Of a DNA stretch of 64,000 nucleotides, positions 1 to 13,600 are shown piece after piece. Position 1 is the first letter of the stretch. Each line of letters begins with the position of its first letter. A program made the position numbers and the translations under genes. This DNA is from Blepharisma stoltei (taxonomy: Eukaryota; Ciliophora; Heterotrichea; Heterotrichida; Blepharismidae). Where the stretch lies: contig CAJZBQ010000051.1 of the NCBI GenBank assembly GCA_914767885.1, positions 1 through 64,000 of the forward strand, given 5' to 3'. The notes under the pieces were generated by a model. That model had not been told where the DNA came from. It was given only the letters and a program-made list of their open reading frames with translations, and did no database searches.

Positions 1-3000
1 AACACCCTAACACCCTAACGACCCTAACACCCAACACCCTAACACCCTAACACCCTAACACCCTAACACCCTAACACCCTAACACCCTAACACCCTAACA
101 CCCTAACACCCTAACACCCTAACACCCTAACACCCTAACACCCTAACACCCTAACACCCTAACACCCTAACACCCTAACACCCTAACACCCTAACACCCT
201 AACACCCTAACACCCTAACACCCTAACACCCTAACACCCTAACACCCTAACACCCTAACACCCTAACACCCTAACACCCTAACACCCCTAACACCCTAAC
301 ACCCTAACACCCTAACACCCTAACACCCTAACACCCTAACACCCTAACACCCTAACACCCTAACACCCTAACACCCTAACACCCTAACACCCTAACACCC
401 TAACACCCTAACACCCTAACACCCTAACACCCTAACACCCTAACACCCTAACACCCTAACACCCTAACACCCTAACACCCTAACACCCTAACACCCTAAC
501 ACCCTAACACCCTAACACCCTAACACCCTAACACCCTAACACCCTAACACCCTAACACCCTAACACCCTAACACCCTAACACCCTAACACCCTAACACCC
601 TAACACCCTAACACCCTAACACCCTAACACCCTAACACCCTAACACCCTAACACCCTAACACCCTAACACCCTAACACCCTAACACCCTAACACCCTAAC
701 ACCCTAACACCCTAACACCCTAACACCCTAACACCCTAACACCCTAACACCCTAACACCCTAACACCCTAACACCCTAACACCCTAACACCCTAACACCC
801 TAACACCCTAACACCCTAACACCCTAACACCCTAACACCCTAACACCCTAACACCCTAACACCCTAACACCCTAACACCCTAACACCCTAACACCCTAAC
901 ACCCTAACACCCTAACACCCTAACACCCTAACACCCTAACACCCTAACACCCTAACACCCTAACACCCTAACACCCTAACACCCTAACACCCTAACACCC
1001 TAACACCCTAACACCCTAACACCCTAACACCCTAACACCCTAACACCCTAACACCCTAACACCCTAACACCCTAACACCCTAACACCCTAACACCCTAAC
1101 ACCCTAACACCCTAACACCCTAACACCCTAACACCCTAACACCCTAACACCCTAACACCCTAACACCCTAACACCCTAACACCCTAACACCCTAACACCC
1201 TAACACCCTAACACCCTAACACCCTAACACCCTAACACCCTAACACCCTAACACCCTAACACCCTAACACCCTAACACCCTAACACCCTAACACCCTAAC
1301 ACCCTAACACCCTAACACCCTAACACCCTAACACCCTAACACCCTAACACCCTAACACCCTAACACCCTAACACCCTAACACCCTAACACCCTAACACCC
1401 TAACACCCTAACACCCTAACACCCTAACACCCTAACACCCTAACACCCTAACACCCTAACACCCTAACACCCTAACACCCTAACACCCTAACACCCTAAC
1501 ACCCTAACACCCTAACACCCTAACACCCTAACACCCTAACACCCTAACACCCTAACACCCTAACACCCTAACACCCTAACACCCTAACACCCTAACACCC
1601 TAACACCCTAACACCCTAACACCCTAACACCCTAACACCCTAACACCCTAACACCCTAACACCCTAACACCCTAACACCCTAACACCCTAACACCCTAAC
1701 ACCCTAACACCCTAACACCCTAACACCCTAACACCCTAACACCCTAACACCCTAACACCCTAACACCCTAACACCCTAACACCCTAACACCCTAACACCC
1801 TAACACCCTAACACCCTAACACCCTAACACCCTAACACCCTAACACCCTAACACCCTAACACCCTAACACCCTAACACCCTAACACCCTAACACCCTAAC
1901 ACCCTAACACCCTAACACCCTAACACCCTAACACCCTAACACCCTAACACCCTAACACCCTAACACCCTAACACCCTAACACCCTAACACCCTAACACCC
2001 TAACACCCTAACACCCTAACACCCTAACACCCTAACACCCTAACACCCTAACACCCTAACACCCTAACACCCTAACACCCTAACACCCTAACACCCTAAC
2101 ACCCTAACACCCTAACACCCTAACACCCTAACACCCTAACACCCTAACACCCTAACACCCTAACACCCTAACACCCTAACACCCTAACACCCTAACACCC
2201 TAACACCCTAACACCCTAACACCCTAACACCCTAACACCCTAACACCCTAACACCCTAACACCCTAACACCCTAACACCCTAACACCCTAACACCCTAAC
2301 ACCCTAACACCCTAACACCCTAACACCCTAACACCCTAACACCCTAACACCCTAACACCCTAACACCCTAACACCCTAACACCCTAACACCCTAACACCC
2401 TAACACCCTAACACCCTAACACCCTAACACCCTAACACCCTAACACCCTAACACCCTAACACCCTAACACCCTAACACCCTAACACCCTAACACCCTAAC
2501 ACCCTAACACCCTAACACCCTAACACCCTAACACCCTAACACCCTAACACCCTAACACCCTAACACCCTAACACCCTAACACCCTAACACCCTAACACCC
2601 TAACACCCTAACACCCTAACACCCTAACACCCTAACACCCTAACACCCTAACACCCTAACACCCTAACACCCTAACACCCTAACACCCTAACACCCTAAC
2701 ACCCTAACACCCTAACACCCTAACACCCTAACACCCTAACACCCTAACACCCTAACACCCTAACACCCTAACACCCTAACACCCTAACACCCTAACACCC
2801 TAACACCCTAACACCCTAACACCCTAACACCCTAACACCCTAACACCCTAACACCCTAACACCCTAACACCCTAACACCCTAACACCCTAACACCCTAAC
2901 ACCCTAACACCCTAACACCCTAACACCCTAACACCCTAACACCCTAACACCCTAACACCCTAACACCCTAACACCCTAACACCCTAACACCCTAACACCC

Positions 3001-4235
3001 TAACACCCTAACACCCTAACACCCTAACACCCTAACACCCTAACACCCTAACACCCTAACACCCTAACACCCTAACACCCTAACACCCTAACACCCTAAC
3101 ACCCTAACACCCTAACACCCTAACACCCTAACACCCTAACACCCTAACACCCTAACACCCTAACACCCTAACACCCTAACACCCTAACACCCTAACACCC
3201 TAACACCCTAACACCCTAACACCCTAACACCCTAACACCCTAACACCCTAACACCCTAACACCCTAACACCCTAACACCCTAACACCCTAACACCCTAAC
3301 ACCCTAACACCCTAACACCCTAACACCCTAACACCCTAACACCCTAACACCCTAACACCCTAACACCCTAACACCCTAACACCCTAACACCCTAACACCC
3401 TAACACCCTAACACCCTAACACCCTAACACCCTAACACCCTAACACCCTAACACCCTAACACCCTAACACCCTAACACCCTAACACCCTAACACCCTAAC
3501 ACCCTAACACCCTAACACCCTAACACCCTAACACCCTAACACCCTAACACCCTAACACCCTAACACCCTAACACCCTAACACCCTAACACCCTAACACCC
3601 TAACACCCTAACACCCTAACACCCTAACACCCTAACACCCTAACACCCTAACACCCTAACACCCTAACACCCTAACACCCTAACACCCTAACACCCTAAC
3701 ACCCTAACACCCTAACACCCTAACACCCTAACACCCTAACACCCTAACACCCTAACACCCTAACACCCTAACACCCTAACACCCTAACACCCTAACACCC
3801 TAACACCCTAACACCCTAACACCCTAACACCCTAACACCCTAACACCCTAACACCCTAACACCCTAACACCCTAACACCCTAACACCCTAACACCCTAAC
3901 ACCCTAACACCCTAACACCCTAACACCCTAACACCCTAACACCCTAACACCCTAACACCCTAACACCCTAACACCCTAACACCCTAACACCCTAACACCC
4001 TAACACCCTAACACCCTAACACCCTAACACCCTAACACCCTAACACCCTAACACCCTAACACCCTAACACCCTAACACCCTAACACCCTAACACCCTAAC
4101 ACCCTAACACCCTAACACCCTAACACCCTAACACCCTAACACCCTAACACCCTAACACCCTAACACCCTAACACCCTAACACCCTAACACCCTAACACCC
4201 TAACACCCTAACACCCTAACACCCTAACACCCTAA
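1..4235. repeat. Telomere, CCCTAACA repeat array
   Basis: About 529 near-perfect copies of the 8-bp unit CCCTAACA, with the C-rich strand reading 5' to 3' inward as expected at a left chromosome end. Irregular units lie only in the first 45 bases and near 285 (one extra C). Unique sequence starts at 4236. The unit matches the telomere repeat known from the heterotrichs Stentor and Blepharisma. An array above 4 kb is much longer than telomeres usually seen on ciliate somatic chromosomes, which suggests a germline chromosome end. Confidence 0.97.
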
Positions 4236-4303
4236 CTAATTTACTTTATTAAAGATCAATTTTTACAAATGTAGACTTTTATTTGAGTTGCAATAATAAA
4301 ATA

Positions 4304-5000
4304 ATGGCAAACTAACCTTAAGAAATAACTCAGCTGAGCTAGAGATGGATTCCAGAGCAGCTTGCTCAGCGCCTCAAATAAATCCTAGTCTTTATGACCC
4401 ACCACTAATGCTAGCTTGCCAAGATTATCTTAATGCTTGCCAGCACGGAACATCTCTTAACAAAAAAACTAATTTAATTATCTATACACTGAAACTGAAA
4501 CCCAAGAAGTCAAAACCTTGCAGACTCCACAACCACTAGACTCAAGAACTTGCATAGCTCAACTTTCAATTTTAAGCTTTTCCGTTTTGGTAATCAATGA
4601 CTTTCTAAAATTACAGTTCTAATTGATAAAAATGGTAGAGTCGAAGTGCTGCCATCTGGAACTCTGTGTAGATTCTCATCATGCATCTATTTCAACAACA
4701 GCGTCTATTGCTATGGAGGTTATAAAAAGGTATTTTGACTCTATCTAGTAGATTTGATTTGATTCGAAGTCAATGAATTCAATTAATTCCAATGCCAAAA
4801 GCTGACTGTTATGCCATAGTATAATGTTTAATAAAAATATTTTGATTTCTGGAAGGAATAGTAGAAATTTTTTGTTATACTCAATTGATATTGACTCTTT
4901 CTCGATAATTCCTCATGAGTTTACAGAAACAAGAAAGATCCTGATAAATGCAAAGAGGATGTATTTGCTATTGTGGAAAAAATATTATGAATTTACTTGA
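4304..5000 (+). pseudogene. Broken copy of the subtelomeric kelch-like family gene
   Basis: The sequence runs parallel to the intact gene at 5055-5984: the same start context, the SLYDPPLM and QDYLNACQ motifs, the 'TETETQEV' stretch and the LLYSIDIDSFS motif all recur. Relative to that copy it has a small deletion right after the ATG, a roughly 27-30 bp deletion after 'SAE', further frame breaks and a missing 3' end. No continuous frame exists even with TGA read as Trp. It is the gene remnant closest to the telomere array, so subtelomeric decay after duplication is the simplest explanation. Confidence 0.75.
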
Positions 5001-5054
5001 GTATAATTTGACTAAAAAATTTAGAAATTTACTTTGTGTTGAATAATAGACGTA

Positions 5055-5984
5055 ATGGCAGACCTAACCTTAAGAAATAAATCAGCTGAGATTTTGAGCA
5101 GACCAAAAAATCCAGAACTAGAGATGGATTTCAGAGCAACTTGCTCAACGAGTCAAATCAATCTTAGTCTTTATGACCCACCACTAATGCAAACTTGCCA
5201 AGATTATCTTAATGCTTGTCAACAAGGAGCATCTCTTTATAATCTTAGAGAAGATAACAGAAGAACTGATTTAATTATTTATAACACTGAAACTGAGACC
5301 CAAGAAGTCAAAACCTTGCAGTCTCCAAAACCACTAGACTCAAGCACTTGCATAACTCAACTTCCAAATGGCAAGCTATTCTGTTTTGGTAATTTTATAC
5401 ATTCTGGAATTACAGTGCTAATTGATGCAAATGGTGGAGTCGAAGTGCTGCTGTCTGGAACTCCTTGTGCATGATCATCATGCATTTATTTCAACAAAAG
5501 TGTCTATTGTTTTGGAGGATATAGTAACAGAAGCTTATGTACTCTATCTAGTAGATTTGATTTAGATCAGAATCGATGAATTAAATTAACTCCAATGCCA
5601 AAAGCTGATGCCCAGTGCAATAGTATAATATTTAATGGAAATATTTTGATTTCTGGATTAAGAAATAAAAATCTTTTGTTATACTCAATCGATATTGACT
5701 CTTTCTCGACAATTCCTTATGAGTTTGCAAAAGGGAAAAGAAAGATCCTGATAAATGCAGGTAGACTTTATTTGATTGAATGCGAAGAAGGAGTTATCTA
5801 TGAAAGTGAAATTGGAAGTTACACGAATTGGAGACCAGCAGAATGAAGATCAACAATCAATTTCTATACTTCTCAAGTGTATTGTTCATATAATGAAGGA
5901 TTTATATACATTGGAATGGAGGGATCTGACTACTTCAAGTTTGACTTGAATGAAAAGAGCTTAATTGCATTAAAAAAGTCATAA
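5055..5984 (+). CDS. Short kelch-like repeat protein (subtelomeric family)
   Basis: A 309-residue reading frame, open throughout once TGA is read as Trp; TGA falls at residues aligned with Trp in the longer paralogue at 6668, for example in 'QNRWIKL'. Motifs such as KLFCFGN, SVYCFGGY, NILISG and LLYSIDIDS look like blades of a kelch/beta-propeller domain. Compared with the 6668 gene it lacks the B-box-like N-terminus and the TPR C-terminus, and starts at the residues matching the 6668 linker (LRNKSAEILSRP). The broken copy at 4304 shares the same start, so the short form predates that duplication. Function is unknown; a protein-interaction role is inferred from the fold type only. Confidence 0.7.
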
Positions 5985-6036
5985 AATAATTATTAAAAGT
6001 GAAGTGAATATCGCTGCTCATCTTTTAGCATTTTTC

Positions 6037-6250
6037 GTTATACCTATAATTGGCTTGGTGAATTTCATTATGAGTTTCATATAAATTCATCATCTCTTGT
6101 TCATTTTCTGCCTAAGAGCAAGCATTGATTAATTTTGTTTTTAAGTCACCATATATTTTTTAAGGATCTTCAATCCCTTGAAAAGTTTCAAAATTTTGCT
6201 CGTAGTCTTGCTTTAGGCTCTTCAGTAATTCTTCAATAGAGTTGATTTCT
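6037..6250 (-). pseudogene. Minus-strand coding remnant with two in-frame stops
   Basis: On the minus strand an in-frame stretch reads like real protein (ELLKSLKQDYEQNFETFQG ... EMMNLYETHNEIHQANYRY) but is broken by one TAA and one TAG. The rest of 5985-6667 is AT-rich with nothing else I can support. The acidic, coiled-coil-like composition recalls the linker of the neighbouring B-box/kelch family, but I cannot show homology. Confidence 0.4.
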
Positions 6251-6667
6251 ATAATTTTCTATGTAATTCTTTAATCAAATCATCACTTCATGCTCTCTTA
6301 ATGGGCTTCATATATGAATTATATAGCCAGTAGCTCTTAAAGTGGGTTAAAAGCAAAGAAGGTGAATTTAATCTTATCTCAAAAATCCACATAACTATAC
6401 AAGGAGATCTTGAGTGGTGCGAACTTTATATTAGATCTATATATTAATACACAACTAATTCATATGACGAGAATAAACTTATTATGTTTGATTCTGGGAC
6501 TAATTTAGAAATAATGATCAAGCTCAAAATTGTGCTCGATTTTATAAATTCACTTGCATTATTCCAATTTGCAACTATGAAATATTTTATAAGAGTGATC
6601 TTAATTGTCATGCTTGCAACTTTAAAATACAAAAAGTTTTAAAAATCATCCATTTAATAATTATTGT

Positions 6668-9076
6668 ATGATGGCAAAGAAATGTTTCGAGTCAGAATGC
6701 ACGAATGAGGTTGAGTATTCATGCACATGCTCTTCTCCTAAGACTTTATCTTGTGAAGTACACATTGGGGAGCATGTAAGCTTTCCTGATAGAGCCCATA
6801 ACATTGAATCAATGTTTATCCAGCCTTGTGAAGGGACAAAAGAAGCAATTCTTGAATTCCTTACAATGGAAAATTCAAAATACAGCGAGCTGAGAAGAAA
6901 AATTATAGATTCCCTTAGCAAGTGCCCATTTAATTTAAAGAGAAATTTAAGAGATTTCAGAAAAAAATTGAATGATTGCTCAGATGAAATAAATGATTTC
7001 TTTGCAAAAATTTTCCAAGTTAAAACAATATCAAAGTTAGAGCAAGATCCAATATTAGAATTATTGGTTTTACCGCCTGGAGAAGCTGTTGAGAAAGTAA
7101 AATCGATTACTATAGCTATGAAGGATAGATACAACAGTGCAAAATTCTTTTATCTAATTATTGAAAAGTTATTGAACTTAAATAGATCCTTTGTTAAAGA
7201 AAAATGCGATGCAAATCGAGAAAATATTAATATGCAAAATGCTCCAGAAGTGCATAATAAAACTATAGAGTCAGCAAACGTTAAGGATTCAATTTCCTTG
7301 ATAATAAATGAGAGCAGTGAGCCTGAAAACGTAAGCAAGCCAATTAAAAAAAGCCTAGAAAACGAGACGAACTTGCTTAATTCTCATATAAGTACTATTT
7401 CTAATGATCTCAATAAACTCAAGGAAACAGAAAGCGCTTTAAAAGTCATAGACACCTTAAGAAATAAAACTGCTGAGATTTTGAGTAGACCAAACAATCC
7501 AGAATTCGATATAGATTTCAGAACGACCTGCTCAGCAATTCAGACCAATTCTAGTTTTTATGATCCACCACTAATGGAAGCTTACCAAGATTATCTTAAA
7601 GCTTATCAACAAAGAACATCTCTTTATAATATTAAATGAGATTATGTAAACAAGAGAACTGGTTTGCATATTTATAACACTGAAACTGAAACACAAGAAG
7701 ACATCAAAACCTTGCAGACTCCAGAACCACTAGACTCAAAAACTTGCATAACTCATCTTCCAAATGGCAAGTTATTCTGTTTTGGTAATAAGCCACGTTC
7801 TGGAAGAACATTGCTGATTGATGTAAATGGTGGAATCGAAAAATTACCATCTGGAACTCCTTGCTATTGATCATCATGTACCTATTTCAAAAACAGCGTC
7901 TACTGCTTTGGAGGATATGTCCACAATGATAATGATAAGGAGAGTAATAAATTAGGTGATTGTGATGTTGAGGCTTTACATTTATCTAATAGATTTGATT
8001 TGGATCAAAATCGATGAATTGAATTAATTCCAATGCCACAAGCAGATTACTTGTGCAGTAGCATAACATTTAATGGAAATATTTTGATTTCTGGACATTG
8101 ATATAGAAATCTTTTGCTATATTCAATTGATATTGACTCTTTCTCAACAATTCCTTGTAAGTTTGCAAAACGGAAAAGAAAGATCCTGATAAATGTAGAA
8201 AGATTATATTTGATTGAATGCAGTGGATCAATCTATGAAAGCGAAATTGGAAGTTACTCGAATTGGAGACGAATAGGAAAATCAGCAATCAATAGCGATC
8301 CTGTGCAAGTATATTGTTCGTATAATAAAGGAGGAATATACATCTCAACTATTCCCGCCTCTGATTATCATTCGGCCAGAGAATATTATTATTTTAATTT
8401 AGATCAAAAAATTATTATTGATGTCGCTTACTATAATGAGCCTGTCTCACTTAGAAGAGTAGGCCAAAAGATTGAAGCAATAAAATGAAATAACCAGAAT
8501 TTTAATCTCGATCCTTCTCTTCTGGATGAATGAAATCTAAAAGGCAAAGCTCTAAACACTTTAGGAGAAAATCTAAAAGCAATCGAATACTATGACGAAG
8601 CAATCAAACTCAATCCAAAAGAAGTTTATTTATACCTGAATAAAGGCTACACTTTTTGTCATTTGGAAAGATATTTAGAAGCAATCGAATGCTATGACGA
8701 AGCAATCAAACTCAATCCAAAAGATGATTGTTTATACAATATTAAAGGCAATGCTTTTTATGCCTTGAAAAGATATCTAGAAGCAATCGAATGCTATGAC
8801 GAAGCAATCAAACTCAATCCAAAAGCTGCTTATTTATACAATATTAAAGGCAGTGCTTTTTATGCCTTGAAAAGATATCTAGAAGCAATTGAATGCTATG
8901 ACGAAGCAATCAAACTCGATCCAGACGATGCTGGTTTTCACTATTTTAGAGGTAATGCTTTAAATGAATTAAGAAGATATCCAGAAGTAGTAGAAAGCGT
9001 TGACAAAGCAATCAAAATCAATCCAAATAGTGCCAGATTTTATAATCGTAAAGGCAATGCTCTTTATGCTTTATAG
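6668..9076 (+). CDS. B-box-like / kelch-like / TPR protein
   Basis: An 802-residue frame containing several TGA codons read as Trp. Residues 5-35 carry a B-box-like zinc-binding pattern (Cys/His spaced as C-E-S-E-C ... C-T-C ... C-E-V-H ... H). A charged helical linker follows to about residue 250, then a kelch-like region (KLFCFGN, SVYCFGGY, NILISGHW, LLYSIDIDS), then TPR units built on 'AIECYDEAIKLNP' from about residue 625. The frame stops at TAG 9074-9076 inside a TPR where sister repeats have Lys (AAA), and the same frame continues open to 9352. The gene is therefore either slightly truncated or newly broken. A scaffold role is inferred from domain types only. The family is amplified next to the telomere. 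Confidence 0.75.
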
Positions 9077-9150
9077 AGATATCAAGAAGTAATACAATGC
9101 TATGACAAGGCAATCAAACTTAAACCCAATAATCCTTTGTATTTCTGCCA
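8554..9150 (+). repeat. TPR-coding tandem repeat, about 102-bp unit
   Basis: About six 34-codon units repeat in frame. The most similar neighbours share long nucleotide identity around GAAGCAATCGAATGCTATGA, which points to recent unit duplication or conversion in addition to protein-level conservation. Confidence 0.85.
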
Positions 9151-9352
9151 CCGAGCTAGAGCATTTAATAATCTCAGACAAGAAGAAGCAGCTTTGCAGG
9201 ACTTTAATACGGCTTATAATTTAAGGGAAGAAAATCAAATCAATGGTGTTTTCACTGGGGATGAATGGAAACTTTCTGAAAAAGCTATCAATTTTATTGA
9301 CGACGTATTAGGCCGAGACCGTATTGAACTACTCCAAAAAATGCAGATTTAG
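9077..9352 (+). pseudogene. Open 3' continuation beyond the TAG of the TPR gene
   Basis: In the same frame as the 6668 gene and directly after its TAG, 91 further residues complete the last TPRs (RYQEVIQCYDKAIKLKPNN) and end with a helical cap (IELLQKMQI) at TAG 9350-9352. That the frame stays open suggests the internal TAG is a recent single-base change or an assembly error, and the full product would be about 894 residues. Confidence 0.55.
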
Positions 9353-9433
9353 AATAAAATTTGGTTTTAATAAGAAGTCATTATAATAATTGCATATACC
9401 CCGAGCCTTCATTTGGTTCGGGCTATAGATCAT

Positions 9434-9694
9434 ATGAAATGCTTTGAGTTAGGGCACAACCTTGAGTTAATTGAATATGCATGCCTGTGGGCCTCTCCTT
9501 TAACTTTAACCTGTGAACTGCACTTCGGGAAACATTTCAAGCTTTCTGATAAGGTTTATACCATTGAAAGAATTTTTTTAAAGCCGTTTAAAGGGACAAA
9601 AAAACAATTCTTAGAATTTTTGCAAAAGAGTAGTTTAAAAAATAGCAAGCTGAAGGAAAAAGTCCTAGCATCCTTTCGCCAAGAACGGCGCTAA
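9434..9694 (+). pseudogene. B-box-like N-terminal fragment of the subtelomeric family
   Basis: The 86-residue frame starting at ATG 9434 aligns with the first roughly 80 residues of the 6668 gene: CFE, YACLWASPLTLTCELHFGKH against YSCTCSSPKTLSCEVHIGEH, and KGTKKQFLEFL against EGTKEAILEFL. One zinc-ligand Cys is lost (CTC became CLW). The frame ends at TAA and no kelch or TPR part follows, so this is a truncated family member. Confidence 0.65.
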
Positions 9695-10674
9695 AGAGCT
9701 TTAGGTATCTGTTTTAGATGAACTAGGCTTGCAGCTTATTTGAAATCTTTTATATATCGGCATCTTCAGGAACATGAGAGCTAATAAACTGTTACTGCTG
9801 TAAAGTTCTGATAGCATCATTAACATGATGATTTTTCAAGTAATCATCATCTTTTATATTTAACTTGGTATTAATATTTTGCTTGAAAACCCTAATTCTG
9901 AGATAATTCATATTATCGCTAAACATTATATTTATCTTATTATGGATATATTTTTCACAAAATCTTAATTTTAAAAAATGTATCTAGAGATATTCAAAGA
10001 GCTTTACTATAATTATTTTTTAATTTTAAAGATAAAATAAGATTTTCTTGAAGAGATTTTATTAGAATTTACCTCTCTATTTAATTTTTAGCTCTAATTC
10101 ATCTTTAATAAGTTTACTTGTGTTCTTTATTTCCTTAAGTACTTCCATTATTCGCTTTTTTTTAATATCAAGTATTTCTCTTTTTAATAAGTGAGCCATA
10201 GCATATATCTCACTCTCTATAATTATTAATAAGGTGGAGGTGACTAATTTACCACTGGATGCAATTTTCTACCATATACATGGGCAAAGGTTTTTACTGA
10301 GTCTCAAAGTAGTTAATCTTTAGGGTACTATGATTTACCTAAAGATCTTTATAAAAAAGATAGGGCCAGCAATAATTCTAATGATGCCAAAGGTGTCCGA
10401 GCCTATAGGCCATAAAAATCAAGAAATATAACGTTCAGATGTTGGCCTTTTCTACTTTACCACCGGTAAGCATTGGCAATTAACCAATTAATATCCCAGA
10501 TTATGAGCTCTATCAAAAAATTTAATCTATATATCTGTTTCCTTTTATTTTATTTAATTTTCAAATGGCGAGAAAGATTTATCGATAATCGATTTTTTAT
10601 ATTTCTATAATATAAACGGTTATTTATAATAAATTAGAAGCAAAACATAAACTAAAGAAATGTATATGCTTTTA
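9695..10674. other. AT-rich intergenic stretch, no gene seen
   Basis: About 980 bases between the subtelomeric family and the PH-domain gene, with no frame of useful length even with TGA as Trp. Around 10230-10500 the sequence is less AT-rich, with short palindromic pieces such as TACCACCGGTA; it could be a decayed mobile element, but no terminal repeats were found. Confidence 0.5.
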
Positions 10675-13600
10675 TTATCTCATTCGTGGTACCGACTTCG
10701 AATCATTTGTTTTGATGTTTGATAGCATTTTATTCAGACTTGGACGATACTGCGATTGGCCTAATTTTATGGATGGCTTTGATATTTCTTTGAGCAACTG
10801 CTCTCTTCTTTCTGGATATGTTTGATCTCCATATAAGACATTTCTTACAGATGGCTTATTAAGAAAACTTTTTTTCAAAATAGTTTTCGAAGCACTGTCT
10901 TGAGCAAGCTCATTAATTTCTTGGCAATATTCAGCCAATCTCGATTGGAGTGAAAAAGTGTCAGGCTGGGTCAAAATTTTTGCACTTGAGCCTGATTTTT
11001 CGTTGCTTTTCAAGGCAATATTTACATGAGGCTGTGATTGCATTTCTTCACTGTTGGTTCCTGTTCTATCTGTAAGTGATTCAGGGGATAAACCTTTAAA
11101 TTGAAATTCAGCAATATTCATTCTTGGCTTGAGCTTATTTTCTGTGTTATTAGAAAAGCCGCTCTTTGAGTTCCTTCGAGGTGGCGTTTTGCTGTGACTT
11201 TGCAGACTTTCTCGTAACGGCCCCTTAATAGAGCTGAAGACGCTTGGTGTTGGCTCCTGACTTGAAGAGAATATTGGACTTTCATTTGATTTTATTGGGC
11301 TGGGACTAATTCTTTGCAAAGGCTTAATATTGCTAAGCCTATTCAAATAGTTCTGCTGATAATTATTTCTCTCTATAACAGGAGATTTCGGGGTTTCTCT
11401 CTTTTCTGTTGACGAATTTTTAGAAGAATTATTATCTTGATGCCTTTTCGATGGAACAGGAGAGCCAATAGCTTTTCTCTTTTCACTGGAAATATATTTC
11501 TTTTGATGAAGTCTATCTGTTGAAGCCGATGAATTTTGTGTATTTTCAGAGTTAGTATTTTCTAAGATAAGTTTCTCTGTATTCAATTTCGGTATTGCAT
11601 TTTCCAATAATTTGATTGTAGGATTAATCTCAAGTCTTTTAGCAGGGGCTGGAGAAATGCTCTTTTGAGAACTTGCTTGTAGTTTACTTGAAGCAGAAGT
11701 TTGAATTTTTTTGGGGGTTTGAATGAATAATTTTGTGTATTTATCTGTTTTTAAATCTCCCTTGATTATTACAAGACTTTGAGATTTTTAATTAAATTTT
11801 TTTCTCATTATTTAAATATATTATTTTCATTTTAAATAATCTTTTTCTAGATGATTTTATTTTCCCCGAGAAGTAGGATTTTCCAATGGATTGCTTTATA
11901 GCCAAGTGGAGTAAGAGTTTTTTCTGGTTCAATTCATTTGCTGCACTTGCTAATGGAGAAGCACTATCTCGAGATGGTCTCGTTATTTTAGATCTCAATG
12001 GCGATGATAATTGCTTTTCAGGTATCAAGTGCACCGAAGTTTTTGAATCTTCCAGCTTTTGTGTGTCTTCATTTGTCCTTGAAGTTTTTTGCATTGTAGA
12101 TGGAGAGCTTAAATTAGGAGGAACTGATTTAATAGCAGAATTTTTGGTTGTATGAATTGTTTCACTACTTTTCGATGCTAATACGCTGTCATGCGTTTTC
12201 TTTACCATTTTCGGAGAGATTGATTTTACCGCTAAAGTTTTGTCTTGCTTTGTAAGAGATCTTATTATCTTTGGCCTACTTGCATTAAGTAGCGAGCCTT
12301 CCAAATCATTTTTAAAGGATGATTCATCTTTTAAAGGACTGGGACATTCTTCCTTGGAATTTTCTTTTAAAATAATTGGGGCTTGCAATTTAGATAATGG
12401 AGAAGCAATTTCTGTGGCAAAATTGCTGGCAAAGGAAGGAATTTCTGAAATTTCGTTACTCCCCCCCCCCCCTCCGTGAGCGAACAAAATTTTTTTGTTC
12501 GCTCACGAGGGGGGGTTAATTTTTTTTTTTTAAAAAAAATTTATATATAAATTTTATAAAAAATATTTTTTTCGAAATTTAAAAAAATCCTAATTTGCAA
12601 AAATTGGGAAGCAAATATTAATTTAATTTGCAAAATTTATGTTTTAAAACGCATTTTTGTTTAAAATTAAACAGAATTAGCTCTAGATTTCATTATACTA
12701 ATTATCACTTATATATCAAAATTTTTTTCCATTAAAATTTTTTCTATTATTAAAAAAATTTTTGTTCACTCACGGAGGGTGGGTTTTTGGTCAAAAAATG
12801 GCGATTTTTCTAATGGTTTTGTTCGCTCACGGAGGGGGGGGGGGAGTTAGTGATATTTATCGCTGCTTCTAAATCAGTAGAAGGAAAATTTGCTTTCAAA
12901 TCTTGCTGGGTCTCCACAGATTCATGAACTTCACTTTTAGAATCTGAAGCTTCAAGAATTTCTTTCTGACTATTTTTAATATCAGCTTTTTCAGAACTGC
13001 TAAAAGGGAAGTAATTACCCTCGCTTTTTTGGTTTTCTTCTTTAAGATTATTTGAGATTTGAGAATCTGCTTCATTTACCTTTGGAATATCAAACCCATT
13101 GAGATTTGGGTACAGATTTGAAATTGCCGTGGACGATTGAAGAAAATTTATTGGTGATTTTCTGATTAAATTGGAATATGCTAAATCTATGTCGTGAATT
13201 TCTCCAATTTCTTCAACCTTTAGGACTAACTTTTCCTCTTTATTAGGCTTTATTTCATCATGGATATTTATGATTTCTATCAAAGATTCTAAGACAGATG
13301 CTTCATTTGACTTTTCCATAAGACTTTCATGCATTGGGACAGCGTCTTCATAAAAGCTTTTAGTGATATCAAGGGTTTGGCTCCTGATTGTGTTTGAGAG
13401 GTCTTTATTTGCAGAGAAGCTGCTATCTGCAGATCTATCATCATTAATTCAAGTTCTTTCCAATACTCTTTCCGTATATACTTCTATTTCTCCTGGATTG
13501 GTCATATAAGACTTATCAGCAGATGTATATACTGATAGATCTTGATGAGCAGTTCTATAAACTTTCGAGCTTTCATCTGGCAGCTCCTCTTCCAGAAAAG

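Noticed and set aside
1-4235. Long regular short-unit repeat considered as CRISPR or satellite
   Set aside because: The unit is 8 bp without spacers, sits at the sequence end with C-rich strand polarity, and matches a heterotrich telomere.
6037-9076. Idea that TAA/TAG might be read as Gln here
   Set aside because: All well-recognised genes end cleanly at TAA or TAG at the expected family length, and no conserved residue maps to TAA or TAG; decay explains the three cases.
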